This document shows, in pieces, positions 55,068 to 64,000 of a stretch of 64,000 nt of DNA. The notes beneath the pieces are model-generated. The model made no database searches and was not told the DNA's origin. It worked only from the letters and a program-made list of their open reading frames with translations. How positions within the stretch are numbered: the first letter of the stretch is position 1; every line of letters begins with the position of its first letter. The position numbers were made by a program, and so were the translations under genes. Source of the DNA: CAZCPB01 sp044223975 (GTDB taxonomy: Bacteria > Planctomycetota > Phycisphaerae > Phycisphaerales > UBA1924); NCBI GenBank assembly GCA_044223975.1, contig JBGALI010000009.1, positions 1 through 64,000 on the forward strand. The letters run 5' to 3'.

Positions 55068-55093
55068 GAAAAAAGCGGCGCCCGTGCGCCGCT
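55068..55093 (-). terminator. Terminator of the Cys-rich secreted protein gene
   Basis: An 8-bp stem, AGCGGCGC against GCGCCGCT with a CCGT loop, followed on the minus strand by six T residues. It begins 35 bases after that gene's stop and 9 bases beyond the stop of the convergent transporter gene. Confidence 0.85.
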
Positions 55094-55127
55094 CTCACCA
55101 CCTCTTGCGTTCAGTTTGATGCCGGGA

Positions 55128-55835
55128 TTACTTGCCGCCAGCGGGCGCCTTGGCCTCGGCCGCGTCGAGCGCGGCGAGGGCCTTGGTGGGGTCGCGCTTG
55201 ACCTTGCCCTGGCACTTGCCGCAGCAGACCTCGATGAGCCGGTTGGCGACCACGACGGTCTTGAAGTCGGAGGGGTCGATCGGATCGCCCATCATGGGGC
55301 AGGACTTCAGCGCGTACGTCTTGGACTGCTTCTCGACCACGGCCTTGTCGAGTGCCGCGATGTACTTCCTGGTGTCCTTGAGGAATTCGGCCTTCTCGTC
55401 CTCGCCGGCGAGGCGGACCAGGCGGTTGTTCCAGACGTAGTCGACGGGCTTGTCAAGCTTCTTGCCCGAGACGACGGACGTGTCGAGCGGGTAGTGGGGG
55501 AGCTGGTCCTTGATCATCTGCTGGTCGACCTTGGCCCAGGACCCGGCCTTGTCTTTTTCAAAGCCCGCGACGCACTTGTCGCAGCAGAAGCGAACTTCGC
55601 GGCCCTCGTACGTCTTGACGACGGCGTCACCCATCCCGCCGAGCTTCTCGCCGCTGATGGGGCACGTCGAAAGGGTGTAGGCATCCCCCTGGCGATCGTT
55701 CGCGCGCGCGGGCTGTGCCGCGGCGGGCTTCTCGCTCTTGGCCGGGTCGGCGGGCTTGTTCTGCGCGAAAGCAGCCGGGGCCAGAGCGCACGCCGCGGCA
55801 GCGACGAGCAACGAAGAGCGGAAACGACAGGTCAT
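55128..55835 (-). CDS. Exported Cys-rich (YHS/TRASH-like) protein with three repeats, the middle one degenerate
   Basis: A 235-residue secreted protein with a signal peptide cut after AFA at residue 24. Repeat 1 (about 52-95) has C58-P-I-S-G and C84-C-x2-C88. Repeat 3 (about 173-220) has C179-P-M-M-G and C204-C-x2-C208. Repeat 2 (about 116-165) keeps the frame (YPLDTSVVSGKKL against YTLSTCPISGEKL) but has lost every cysteine. The motifs resemble YHS/TRASH metal-binding modules, suggesting copper or other heavy-metal binding in the periplasm. AAGGAGAT lies 5 bases before the ATG at 55835. No metal regulator is adjacent. Confidence 0.75.
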   Translation of the reverse strand: MTCRFRSSLLVAAAACALAPAAFAQNKPADPAKSEKPAAAQPARANDRQGDAYTLSTCPISGEKLGGMGDAVVKTYEGREVRFCCDKCVAGFEKDKAGSWAKVDQQMIKDQLPHYPLDTSVVSGKKLDKPVDYVWNNRLVRLAGEDEKAEFLKDTRKYIAALDKAVVEKQSKTYALKSCPMMGDPIDPSDFKTVVVANRLIEVCCGKCQGKVKRDPTKALAALDAAEAKAPAGGK

Positions 55836-55972
55836 CGAGATCTCCTTGGGTGACGGGAGGAAGTCCCCTGAGCCCAATTGTTGGCGCGGATGCGCGAGGA
55901 AGCGAAAAACGCAGCGCGGCGGTCCAACGGAGGGGTCGCGGTGATGAATAACGCTTCACGGGCGGGCCGGCC

Positions 55973-56518
55973 TCAACGCTCGCTGGCGATGGCGCGACGG
56001 GCAAGGTGGAGTCCGGCGTAAATCTTGGAGTCGACGGCGCAGCCTCGTGCCCGGGCGCCGTCGAGCCACCCGTCGAGACCTGACAATGGAACCTGGTGGA
56101 GCGTGATCTGTTCCCCGCCCTCGCCGAGCGTGTCGGTGACGTGGCGAAGGCCACGCGCGAGGAAGAACGTGATGCACTCGCTGGTGAGGCCGGCGGAGCT
56201 GGGTGCGTCGGCAAGCCGCGTCCACTCGGCGGCTTCGTAGCCCGTTTCCTCGAGGAGTTCGCGCCGGGCGGCGGAAAGGGCGGGCTCGCCGCGGTGTTCG
56301 GCGGAGTCGCCCGCGAGCCCCGCGGGAAGTTCGATGACGCGCTTTCCGAGAGGGATGCGGAACTGCTCCACGAGAAGGAGCGCCTGCTGGTCGGTGATGG
56401 CGACGATGGTGACCACGGCGCTCGAGGCGGCACGCTCGGCGAATTCCCATCCGTTGCGGTCAATGAGGCGGATGAAGCGTCCCTGGGCGAGGACGCGGTC
56501 GGGGCGAGAATCGCTCAT
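55973..56518 (-). CDS. Nudix hydrolase (ADP-ribose pyrophosphatase-like)
   Basis: A 181-residue hydrolase of nucleoside diphosphates linked to another moiety. The Nudix box is visible as GLAGDSAEHRGEPALSAARRELLEETGY (key part SAARRELLEETGY) with the REXXEE core intact, preceded by VIELPAGL as in ADP-ribose/ADP-sugar pyrophosphatases. A spacer inside the box is longer than the strict GX5EX7 form. ATG at 56518 overlaps the lutC stop (ATGA), so it is the last gene of the lut operon. Confidence 0.87.
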   Translation of the reverse strand: MSDSRPDRVLAQGRFIRLIDRNGWEFAERAASSAVVTIVAITDQQALLLVEQFRIPLGKRVIELPAGLAGDSAEHRGEPALSAARRELLEETGYEAAEWTRLADAPSSAGLTSECITFFLARGLRHVTDTLGEGGEQITLHQVPLSGLDGWLDGARARGCAVDSKIYAGLHLARRAIASER

Positions 56519-57246
56519 GCGGCGCTCCGGTCCGGCTCGACCACGATCACGCGCACCTCGCGCGGGCCGTGCACGCCGGTGATGAGAATCCCCTCGATGT
56601 CGGCGGTCTTGCTCGGGCCGGTGACCAGGACAAGGGACGCGGGCATCGCGCGGGCGGGGACGCCGGGGGGCCACACCTCGAGCATGTCCGGCACGATCTG
56701 AGCGGCACGCACGATCGCGATATGCACCGGCGGCACGAGGAACGAGCCGCGGCCGTGGGCGTCGCTCGAGAGGATGAGAGTGCCGCTCTCGGCGATCGCG
56801 CCCACGACGTCGGTGATGCCAACGTCGGCGTCGAAGTACGCGTCGAGCGAGGGTCGGGCCGTGGCCTCGAGACGCTCAACGCCCGGGCCCTTCAAGGCGG
56901 CGTCGACCGCGGCGAGAACGGACACGTCGCCGACCGAAACGGTGGCACGCCGGGCCGCGAGTGCCGCGAGCGTTGAGGCCAGAGTCGGCGCAAGCTCGCC
57001 CGCGCGGCAGCGCGTCACGGTCATTCCCGTGCCCGCGGCGCGGCGCTCGAATCGTCCGACGAGATCCGGTCCGCCGCGTTCCAGGCGCAGCAGCGCGTCG
57101 TCGACGGACGGATTGGTTGCGTTTGCCTTGTCGGCGTTCCCGCCGGCGCCCGCGAGCACCGCGGAGCGGACGCGCGCGAGGAACGCGGCCCGGCTGCTTC
57201 CCCCGGCTGGAGTTTCTGGTGTTGATGAAGGCGTGGAGCGGCTCAT
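56515..57246 (-). CDS. lutC: Lactate utilization protein C (LUD domain)
   Basis: A 243-residue LUD-domain subunit of the L-lactate-oxidising LutABC complex. Family marks are VGITDVVGAIAESGTLILSSD (key part ITDVVGAIAESGTLIL), the PPVHIAIVRAAQIVPDM segment, LVTGPSKTADIEGILITGVHGPREVRVIV (key part TGPSKTADIEGILITGVHGP). The first 60 residues are Ser/Ala-rich and less conserved. ATG at 57246 overlaps the lutB stop (ATGA). Confidence 0.92.
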   Translation of the reverse strand: MSRSTPSSTPETPAGGSSRAAFLARVRSAVLAGAGGNADKANATNPSVDDALLRLERGGPDLVGRFERRAAGTGMTVTRCRAGELAPTLASTLAALAARRATVSVGDVSVLAAVDAALKGPGVERLEATARPSLDAYFDADVGITDVVGAIAESGTLILSSDAHGRGSFLVPPVHIAIVRAAQIVPDMLEVWPPGVPARAMPASLVLVTGPSKTADIEGILITGVHGPREVRVIVVEPDRSAA

Positions 57247-58742
57247 GGCGAGCGGCCCTGCCGCTTCCACCAGTCCCGAAACGCGGACGAGGGAGGGGTG
57301 GGGAAGTCGCGCTCGCCGGTCCAGGCGCCGAGCGGACCGGGGGCGTCCGCAAGCCACGCGCCGTCGCGCAGGCCGTCGCCGTGCCCACGGGCGCCGCTCA
57401 TCAGCCGCAGCGAGATCCGACCCAGGCTCTGGCTCAGCCGGTAAAGTCGGGGACGGCCCAGGAGCCAAGCCCAGGCGCGATAGGCGAGCGTGGACGCGGG
57501 GCCGAGCGTGCCGCGGTCGACGAGGGCCTTGCGAAGGGCGACCAGTTGCGTCGGGATGTCGATCTTGACGGGGCACGCCTCGTAGCACGCCCCGCACAGC
57601 GAACTGGCCCGGGGCAGGTCGGAGTAGTTTTCCAAGCCGCGCAGGTGCGGCGTGAGGACAGCGCCGATGGGGCCCGAGTACACCGCGCCGTAGGCGTGGC
57701 CACCGCCGGCGTGGCGGTACACCGGGCAGGCGTTCAGGCACGCGCCGCAGCGGATGCAGCGGAGCAGCTCGCGGGCCTCGGAGCGCAGGATCTCGGTGCG
57801 CCCGTTGTCGAGCAGGATGATGTGCAGCTGGCGCGGGCCTTCGGTCTCGGTTGCGCGGCGTGGGCCGGTGATGAGCGAGGTGTAGATCGTCAATGGCTGT
57901 GCGGTCGCGGACCGGGCCAGGAGCTTGAGGAACACGGGGAGGTGCTCGAGGCTCGGGATCAGCTTCTCGATCCCGACGAACGCGATGTGCACCGGCGGGC
58001 AGCCCATCGCCAGATCGGCGTTGCCCTCGTTGGTGCACACCACGATCGATCCGGTCTCGGCGATGAGAAAGTTCGCACCGCTGATGCCAAGGTCGGCCCC
58101 GCGGAACTTGCGGCGCATGTGCTCGCGGGCAATGGCGGTCAGCCGGGCGGGGTCCTCCGTGTACTCGGCGCCTAGCTCGCTGACGAACGCCCGTGCCACC
58201 GCCGATCGGTCCTTGTGAATCATCGGCGTGACGATGTGCGAGGGAGCGTCGTGGTCGAGCTGGAGGATGAACTCGCCCAGGTCGGTTTCCAGCGTCTCGA
58301 TCCCGGCCCGTTCGAGTTCGGGGAGAAGGTGTGTCTCCTCGGTCACCATCGACTTGCTCTTGACGCACAGGCGGCAGGCATTTGCTCTCGCGATCGACAG
58401 GCAGATGTCGTTGGCCTCGCGGGCGTCGGCGGCAAAGTGAACACGGGCGCCCGCTGCCTCGGCGCGATCGATGAAGCGGTCCAGGTAACCGTCGAGATGA
58501 TCGAGCGTGTGCTGCTTGATGCGCCCGGCGAGCTCGCGCACGGCGTCGTAGCGATCGCCGAACGCCTCGCGGCAGGCGGAGACACGCCCGTGGTCTTTGA
58601 TGCGCGTCGCCGAGTGGACGAACTGCTGGAGCTTTCGATCGCCGGTGGCCTTTGCCGCGGCGGGGCCCATGTCGTAGGGGAGTTTCGGGAACAGCGGGCT
58701 CGCCGCCACCGCCGAAGGTTCGCTGGGCGCGGCGCCGCTCAT
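57243..58742 (-). CDS. lutB: Lactate utilization iron-sulfur protein LutB
   Basis: A 499-residue subunit of the lactate dehydrogenase complex. The LUD-like N-terminal half has CRLCVKSKSMVTEETHL (key part KSKSMVTEE), SGANFLIAETGSIVV and GCPPVHIAFVGIEKLIP. The C-terminal half has two 4Fe-4S motifs, CIRCGACLNACPVY near residue 325 and LCGACYEACPVKID near residue 385. This is the expected LutB/YkgF architecture. Start and stop overlap lutA and lutC by four bases each, a tightly coupled lutA-lutB-lutC unit. Confidence 0.95.
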   Translation of the reverse strand: MSGAAPSEPSAVAASPLFPKLPYDMGPAAAKATGDRKLQQFVHSATRIKDHGRVSACREAFGDRYDAVRELAGRIKQHTLDHLDGYLDRFIDRAEAAGARVHFAADAREANDICLSIARANACRLCVKSKSMVTEETHLLPELERAGIETLETDLGEFILQLDHDAPSHIVTPMIHKDRSAVARAFVSELGAEYTEDPARLTAIAREHMRRKFRGADLGISGANFLIAETGSIVVCTNEGNADLAMGCPPVHIAFVGIEKLIPSLEHLPVFLKLLARSATAQPLTIYTSLITGPRRATETEGPRQLHIILLDNGRTEILRSEARELLRCIRCGACLNACPVYRHAGGGHAYGAVYSGPIGAVLTPHLRGLENYSDLPRASSLCGACYEACPVKIDIPTQLVALRKALVDRGTLGPASTLAYRAWAWLLGRPRLYRLSQSLGRISLRLMSGARGHGDGLRDGAWLADAPGPLGAWTGERDFPTPPSSAFRDWWKRQGRSP

Positions 58743-59491
58743 GGGTGATCGTCCCGTTCCAGGAGCCCCAGCCCTTCGGCGATGATCTCGGCGGCCGTAA
58801 CGACCTGCACGGGTGATCCGCCGCGCCGGCATGCTCCGGCGATGTTCATGGCACAGCCGGCGTCGTTGCAGACCAGGTTCTGGCAGCCGGTTTCGCGCAC
58901 TCGCGCGGCCTTGGCGTGGGCCATGGCGCCGGAGAGGCGCGGGAACGCGACGGCGAACGTGCCACCGAAGCCGCAGCACTGCTCGGCATCCGCCAGGGGC
59001 GTCAGGTCCAGACCGGGCACGCCGGCGAGCAGGCGTTGTGTGCGGTCCGAGGCGTGGAGCGCACGCAGGTGGCACGAGGGATGGTGGGTCACACGCCCTT
59101 CCCAGCGAGCTCCCAGGGAGGCGGCGTCAAGTCCAACGACGTCGGTCAGAAACTCGACGAACTCGTAGGTCCGTGCGGGCATCGCGACGGCGCGTTCGGA
59201 CAGGTCGGGCACCCCGGCCAAGAGCCCCGGGAAGCGTTCCCGCACCATTGCCGCGCAGGAGCCCGACGGAGTGACGACGGCGTCAAACGGAGCAAAGACG
59301 GACGCGAGCCGGCACGCCAGCGATCGCGCTTCGGCCTCGAGTCCGTTGTTGAACATCGGCTGGCCGCAGCACGTCTGGTCGCGCGGAAACTCGACGGTGT
59401 GGCCGAGGTGCTCGAGGACCTTCACCACCGCGACCCCCGCGCGCGGCATGAACATGTCGGTGAGGCAGGTGATGAAGAGGCCGATCTTCAT
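58739..59491 (-). CDS. lutA: Lactate utilization protein A (CCG-domain Fe-S oxidoreductase)
   Basis: A 250-residue subunit that relays electrons from lactate oxidation. It has two CCG domains: TCLTDMF then DQTCCGQPMFNNG and SGSCAAM in the first, and SCHLRAL, ADAEQCCGFGGTFAV and CNDAGCAMNIAG in the second. These match the GlpC/HdrB-like cysteine-rich family. ATG at 59491 is the first gene of the lut operon, 41 bases after the DeoR-family gene. Expected reaction of the complex: L-lactate to pyruvate. Confidence 0.95.
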   Translation of the reverse strand: MKIGLFITCLTDMFMPRAGVAVVKVLEHLGHTVEFPRDQTCCGQPMFNNGLEAEARSLACRLASVFAPFDAVVTPSGSCAAMVRERFPGLLAGVPDLSERAVAMPARTYEFVEFLTDVVGLDAASLGARWEGRVTHHPSCHLRALHASDRTQRLLAGVPGLDLTPLADAEQCCGFGGTFAVAFPRLSGAMAHAKAARVRETGCQNLVCNDAGCAMNIAGACRRGGSPVQVVTAAEIIAEGLGLLERDDHP

Positions 59492-59532
59492 GCAGATTCC
59501 GGGGCGGGCAGTCTAGCCGAGCGATGGGTTGT

Positions 59533-60315
59533 TCAGGACGCAGTCTCGACCGTGTGCCCCGCGGCCGCGAATTCCCGGAGCAGTTCGGCGGGCAGTCCCG
59601 CGTCGGTGATAATGGCATCGATTTCGTTCGCTTGCGCGAAGAACTCGACCGCCTTGCGTCCGAACTTGCTGCTGTCGGCGAGCAGGTACGCGGCCTCGGC
59701 CAGGTCGAGCATGCGGCGCTTGATCCCCGCGTGCTCGTCGGCGGTCACGCTGAGCCCGCGCTGGAGGTCGACGCCCTGGCACGAAATGAACGCCTTCTTG
59801 ATGTGGAAGCGGGCGAGCGCTTCCTCGGCGATGGGGCCGACGTACGAGAGTGAGGGGCCGTCGAGGAGCCCTCCCGTGGAGACGACGCGCACCTCGGGAC
59901 GTTCGGCGAGCGCGGTCGCTACGGCGATCGAATTGGTGACCACAGTGAGCGGGATGTCGGGAAGCAGCTTGGCCATCTCGCGGGCGGTCGAGCTGGCGTC
60001 GAGCGCGATGACGTCGCCGTGGGCAACGTACCGGATCGCGTGGCGCGCGATGGCTCGCTTTTGACCGAGGTTCACGGTGCCGCGGACGTCGAGCGGGAGC
60101 TCCCGCCGATCGTTGCCGATCGGCATGGCTCCGCCGTGGATGCGAATGAGCTTGCCCTCCGACCCGAGCCGCTCAAGGTCTCGACGAATGGTCTCCGGCG
60201 TGACGTTCAGTTCCTCGGCGAGCGAGGCGACACGCACGCCTCCGACTTCCGCGACCCGATTCAGGATCTCACGGTGCCTCTCTCGTGCCAGCAGTTGCGT
60301 TCTCTTGTCATCCAT
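59533..60315 (-). CDS. DeoR-family transcriptional regulator, probably of the deoxysugar/lactate locus
   Basis: A 260-residue sugar-responsive regulator. The DeoR HTH spans about residues 16-63 with LAEELNVTPETIRRDLERL and the trailing LIRIHGGA. The C-terminal sugar-phosphate-isomerase-like effector domain shows IALDASSTAREMAKLL, VVTNSIAVA, STGGLLDG and KKAFISCQGVD. It sits between the lut operon, which it precedes, and the divergent aldolase/dehydrogenase gene, so it likely controls both. The effector is probably a rhamnose- or fucose-derived phosphate. A RhaR-type role is inference. ATG at 60315 is preferred over an extended start. Confidence 0.88.
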   Translation of the reverse strand: MDDKRTQLLARERHREILNRVAEVGGVRVASLAEELNVTPETIRRDLERLGSEGKLIRIHGGAMPIGNDRRELPLDVRGTVNLGQKRAIARHAIRYVAHGDVIALDASSTAREMAKLLPDIPLTVVTNSIAVATALAERPEVRVVSTGGLLDGPSLSYVGPIAEEALARFHIKKAFISCQGVDLQRGLSVTADEHAGIKRRMLDLAEAAYLLADSSKFGRKAVEFFAQANEIDAIITDAGLPAELLREFAAAGHTVETAS

Positions 60316-60392
60316 GTCGGTGTGCTTTCGACAGTGGCGTGTCCGTTCCAAAGTGTGGGGCCAACATCGGACTTGCGCACCAGCGTTCGTGC

Positions 60393-60432
60393 TTGATTGT
60401 GTCTGATTCTATCTGATACTGTGGTATCCACA
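60393..60432. promoter_or_regulatory. Candidate promoter and DeoR-type operator: three 10-bp-phased TGAT(T/A) repeats plus palindrome
   Basis: TGATT at 60394 and 60404 and TGATA at 60414 are spaced exactly one helical turn apart. They overlap a possible promoter, TTGATT (60393-60398), 16 bases, GATACT (60415-60420). A TGTGGTATCCACA palindrome follows at 60420-60432. Phased direct repeats of this kind are typical for oligomeric DeoR regulators, and the DeoR gene starts 78 bases away on the other strand. Confidence 0.5.
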
Positions 60433-60505
60433 AGTGGGATCGTGAACGGCGAGCACAAGGGCCGCGGCAAAGTGGTAGCGTGCGGCCGTCATTGAGGGAC
60501 CGACG

Positions 60506-62695
<2,190 letters not shown>

Positions 62696-62713
62696 ACGGG
62701 CGGGGAGGATCTC

Positions 62714-63487
62714 GTGCCAGCGAACGTTCTGGAGCAGTTGGTCGAGCTCTCCGCAAGGCTCGGCGACCCCGCGCGCGACCTGGCGATTCTTGCGGAAGGG
62801 AACACCTCGGCGCGGGAGGATGATTCCACGTTCTGGGTGAAGGCCAGCGGAACCGAATTGCGGAGCGCGAGCCCCGCGAGCTTCGTGCGGGTCTCTTTCG
62901 AGCGCGTGATGGCGATGCTCGATGCCGACCTGGACGACGAGGGCGTGATCGCGGCTCTCATTGCCGCGAAGGTCGACGGACGTCCTGAGCCCAGGCCCTC
63001 GGTCGAGACGCTGATGCACGCCGCGTGCCTGTCGCTGGAGGGTGTCCGTTTCGTCGGGCACACGCACCCGGTCGCGATCAACAGTTTGACCTGTTCGGTG
63101 TCCTTTGAAGAGGCGTTCACCGGGCGCGTGTTTCCCGACGAGGTGGTTGTCTGCGGGCCCGCGACGGTGCTGGTGCCGTACGTCGATCCGGGCCTGCCGC
63201 TGGCGCGCGAGATCAAGCGGCGGGTAGACGCGTACGTGGCCGAACGCGGGCGGGCGCCGAAGGTGATCGTCCTGCGGAACCACGGCCTTGTCGTGCTGGG
63301 GAATTCGGCGCGCGAGGTTGAGAACATCACGGCGATGGCGGTGAAGGCGGCGTGCATCCGGTTGGGTGCGCTCGCGGCGGGAGGGGTGCGCCTGCTCAGC
63401 GACGAGGACGTGCGCCGGATCGACGGTCGGAGCGATGAGCACTACCGGCGGCGGGTGTTGCGGGAGCGGCAGGCGAAGTTCGAGTAA
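62714..63487 (+). CDS. Class II aldolase/adducin family protein
   Basis: Cytoplasmic zinc aldolase domain of 257 residues. LAEGNTSAREDDSTFWVKASG (key part EGNTSAREDDSTFWVKASG) binds phosphate, VGHTHPVAIN gives the metal histidines near residue 116, and LRNHGLVVLGNS the last His. It resembles the aldolase half of the preceding gene but without a dehydrogenase, so it may handle a related sugar phosphate (for example fuculose- or ribulose-type). GTG at 62714 follows GGAGGA by 5 bases and is 18 bases after the previous stop; the two are co-transcribed. Confidence 0.87.
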   Translation: MPANVLEQLVELSARLGDPARDLAILAEGNTSAREDDSTFWVKASGTELRSASPASFVRVSFERVMAMLDADLDDEGVIAALIAAKVDGRPEPRPSVETLMHAACLSLEGVRFVGHTHPVAINSLTCSVSFEEAFTGRVFPDEVVVCGPATVLVPYVDPGLPLAREIKRRVDAYVAERGRAPKVIVLRNHGLVVLGNSAREVENITAMAVKAACIRLGALAAGGVRLLSDEDVRRIDGRSDEHYRRRVLRERQAKFE

Positions 63488-63565
63488 TCTGTGGTGGGGT
63501 CTCTGCGGCCGCGGCAAGGCCTGTTGTTCGAGATTCGACGGAAGAGCGTTGACGAGGGTATTCCG

Positions 63566-64000
63566 ATGAGAAATGCGAGCGTTCTTCGGCGCGTCGTGCT
63601 GACGCTGGTTGCCGGGCTGTGCGTCGCGGGTGCGGGGAGGCTCGATCGAGAGACGGCGCCTCCGGACCTCAAGATCGCCGTGATTCCCAAGGGCACGACG
63701 CACGTGTTCTGGAAGGCGGTCGAGCGCGGGGCGCGCCAGGCGGGCAAGGACCTGAACGTCGAGATCGTCTGGAAGGGCCCGCTGCAGGAGAACGACCGGG
63801 CGCAGCAGATCCAGCTCGTGCAGCAGTTCGTGACCGACAAGGTGTCGGGCATCGTGTTGGCGCCGCTGGACTTTGAGGCGCTGGTCGCGCCGGTGAAGCA
63901 GGCCCAGGACAAGAAAATCCCTGTGGTGATCTTCGACTCGGCGCTCAAGGGCGAGGCGGGGAAGGACTTCGTCGGCTTCGTGGCGACCAACAGCAATGCG
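63566..64000 (+). CDS. Sugar ABC transporter substrate-binding protein (partial, runs off the window)
   Basis: The first 145 residues of a periplasmic sugar-binding protein of the LacI/RbsB-like class (Peripla_BP_4). A signal peptide (about residues 1-23, MRNASVLRRVVLTLVAGLC) is followed by KIAVIPKGTTHVFWKAVERGARQAGKD (key part PKGTTHVFWKAVERGARQAG), VDIVGIVLAPLD-type beta-alpha units and IPVVIFDSAL. This pattern is seen in rhamnose, ribose and autoinducer-2 binding proteins. ATG at 63566 follows the aldolase by 78 bases. It is cut at the right edge; the permease and ATPase genes are presumably beyond it. Confidence 0.85.
   Translation, partial: MRNASVLRRVVLTLVAGLCVAGAGRLDRETAPPDLKIAVIPKGTTHVFWKAVERGARQAGKDLNVEIVWKGPLQENDRAQQIQLVQQFVTDKVSGIVLAPLDFEALVAPVKQAQDKKIPVVIFDSALKGEAGKDFVGFVATNSNA

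Overview
The window is high-GC bacterial DNA, densely coding on both strands, with many 4-base ATGA or GTGA start/stop overlaps. Gene content points to the Planctomycetota, most likely a Phycisphaerae-type lineage. The pointers are a pilin-like protein with an FTLIELL leader, CGYDLRG...CPEC zinc-ribbon tails, a Minf_1886-like small protein, an alternative complex III plus caa3-type oxidase cluster, and short palindromic and heptamer/octamer repeats in spacers. The lineage call is inference from family knowledge; no 16S rRNA gene is present.

Layout. 1-578: non-coding, packed with small GC-rich hairpins and the fusA terminator. 579-9590 (minus strand): ispH, rlmN, a TIGR02206-like membrane protein, a WecA/MraY-type glycosyltransferase, an O-antigen-ligase-like protein, then fusA. 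rlmN carries an in-frame insert built partly of 8-bp repeats. 9591-14160: a heptamer repeat array, a secreted EEP-family phosphohydrolase, a pilin-like protein, a small membrane protein and an M20 peptidase. 14164-14607: a non-coding element of nested inverted repeats. 14621-21324: a small membrane protein, a large membrane protein with an ABC ATPase, a zinc-ribbon membrane protein and an S9 prolyl-oligopeptidase lipoprotein. 21510-27147: rplS, tRNA-Lys, a SNF2 helicase and a SWIM zinc-finger protein separated by an unknown gene on the other strand.

27149-44757 is the respiratory core. Heme A synthase is divergent from actABCDEF (alternative complex III), a small membrane protein, sco, coxB (with fused cytochrome c), coxA, coxC, coxD and a trailing membrane protein. 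Together these would oxidise menaquinol, pass electrons through c hemes and reduce oxygen. The c hemes would be attached by the ResB/CcsA (system II) genes at 49513-52439, which follow a lipoprotein with an internal duplication. Between them lie an orphan MlaE-like permease, an OmpA-like lipoprotein and an amidohydrolase that could be an aminodeoxyfutalosine deaminase (menaquinone synthesis).

52464-56518: 3-methyladenine glycosylase, a Minf_1886-like protein, an AI-2E-type transporter, a three-repeat Cys-rich secreted protein and a Nudix hydrolase. 56515-64000 is a deoxysugar/lactate locus. lutABC and a DeoR-family regulator on the minus strand face a fused aldolase/short-chain dehydrogenase (RhaEW-like), a second class II aldolase and a sugar-binding protein cut by the window end. 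The aldolase would release L-lactaldehyde, the dehydrogenase would oxidise it to L-lactate, and LutABC would oxidise lactate to pyruvate. No CRISPR array, transposase, rRNA gene or replication origin was seen.
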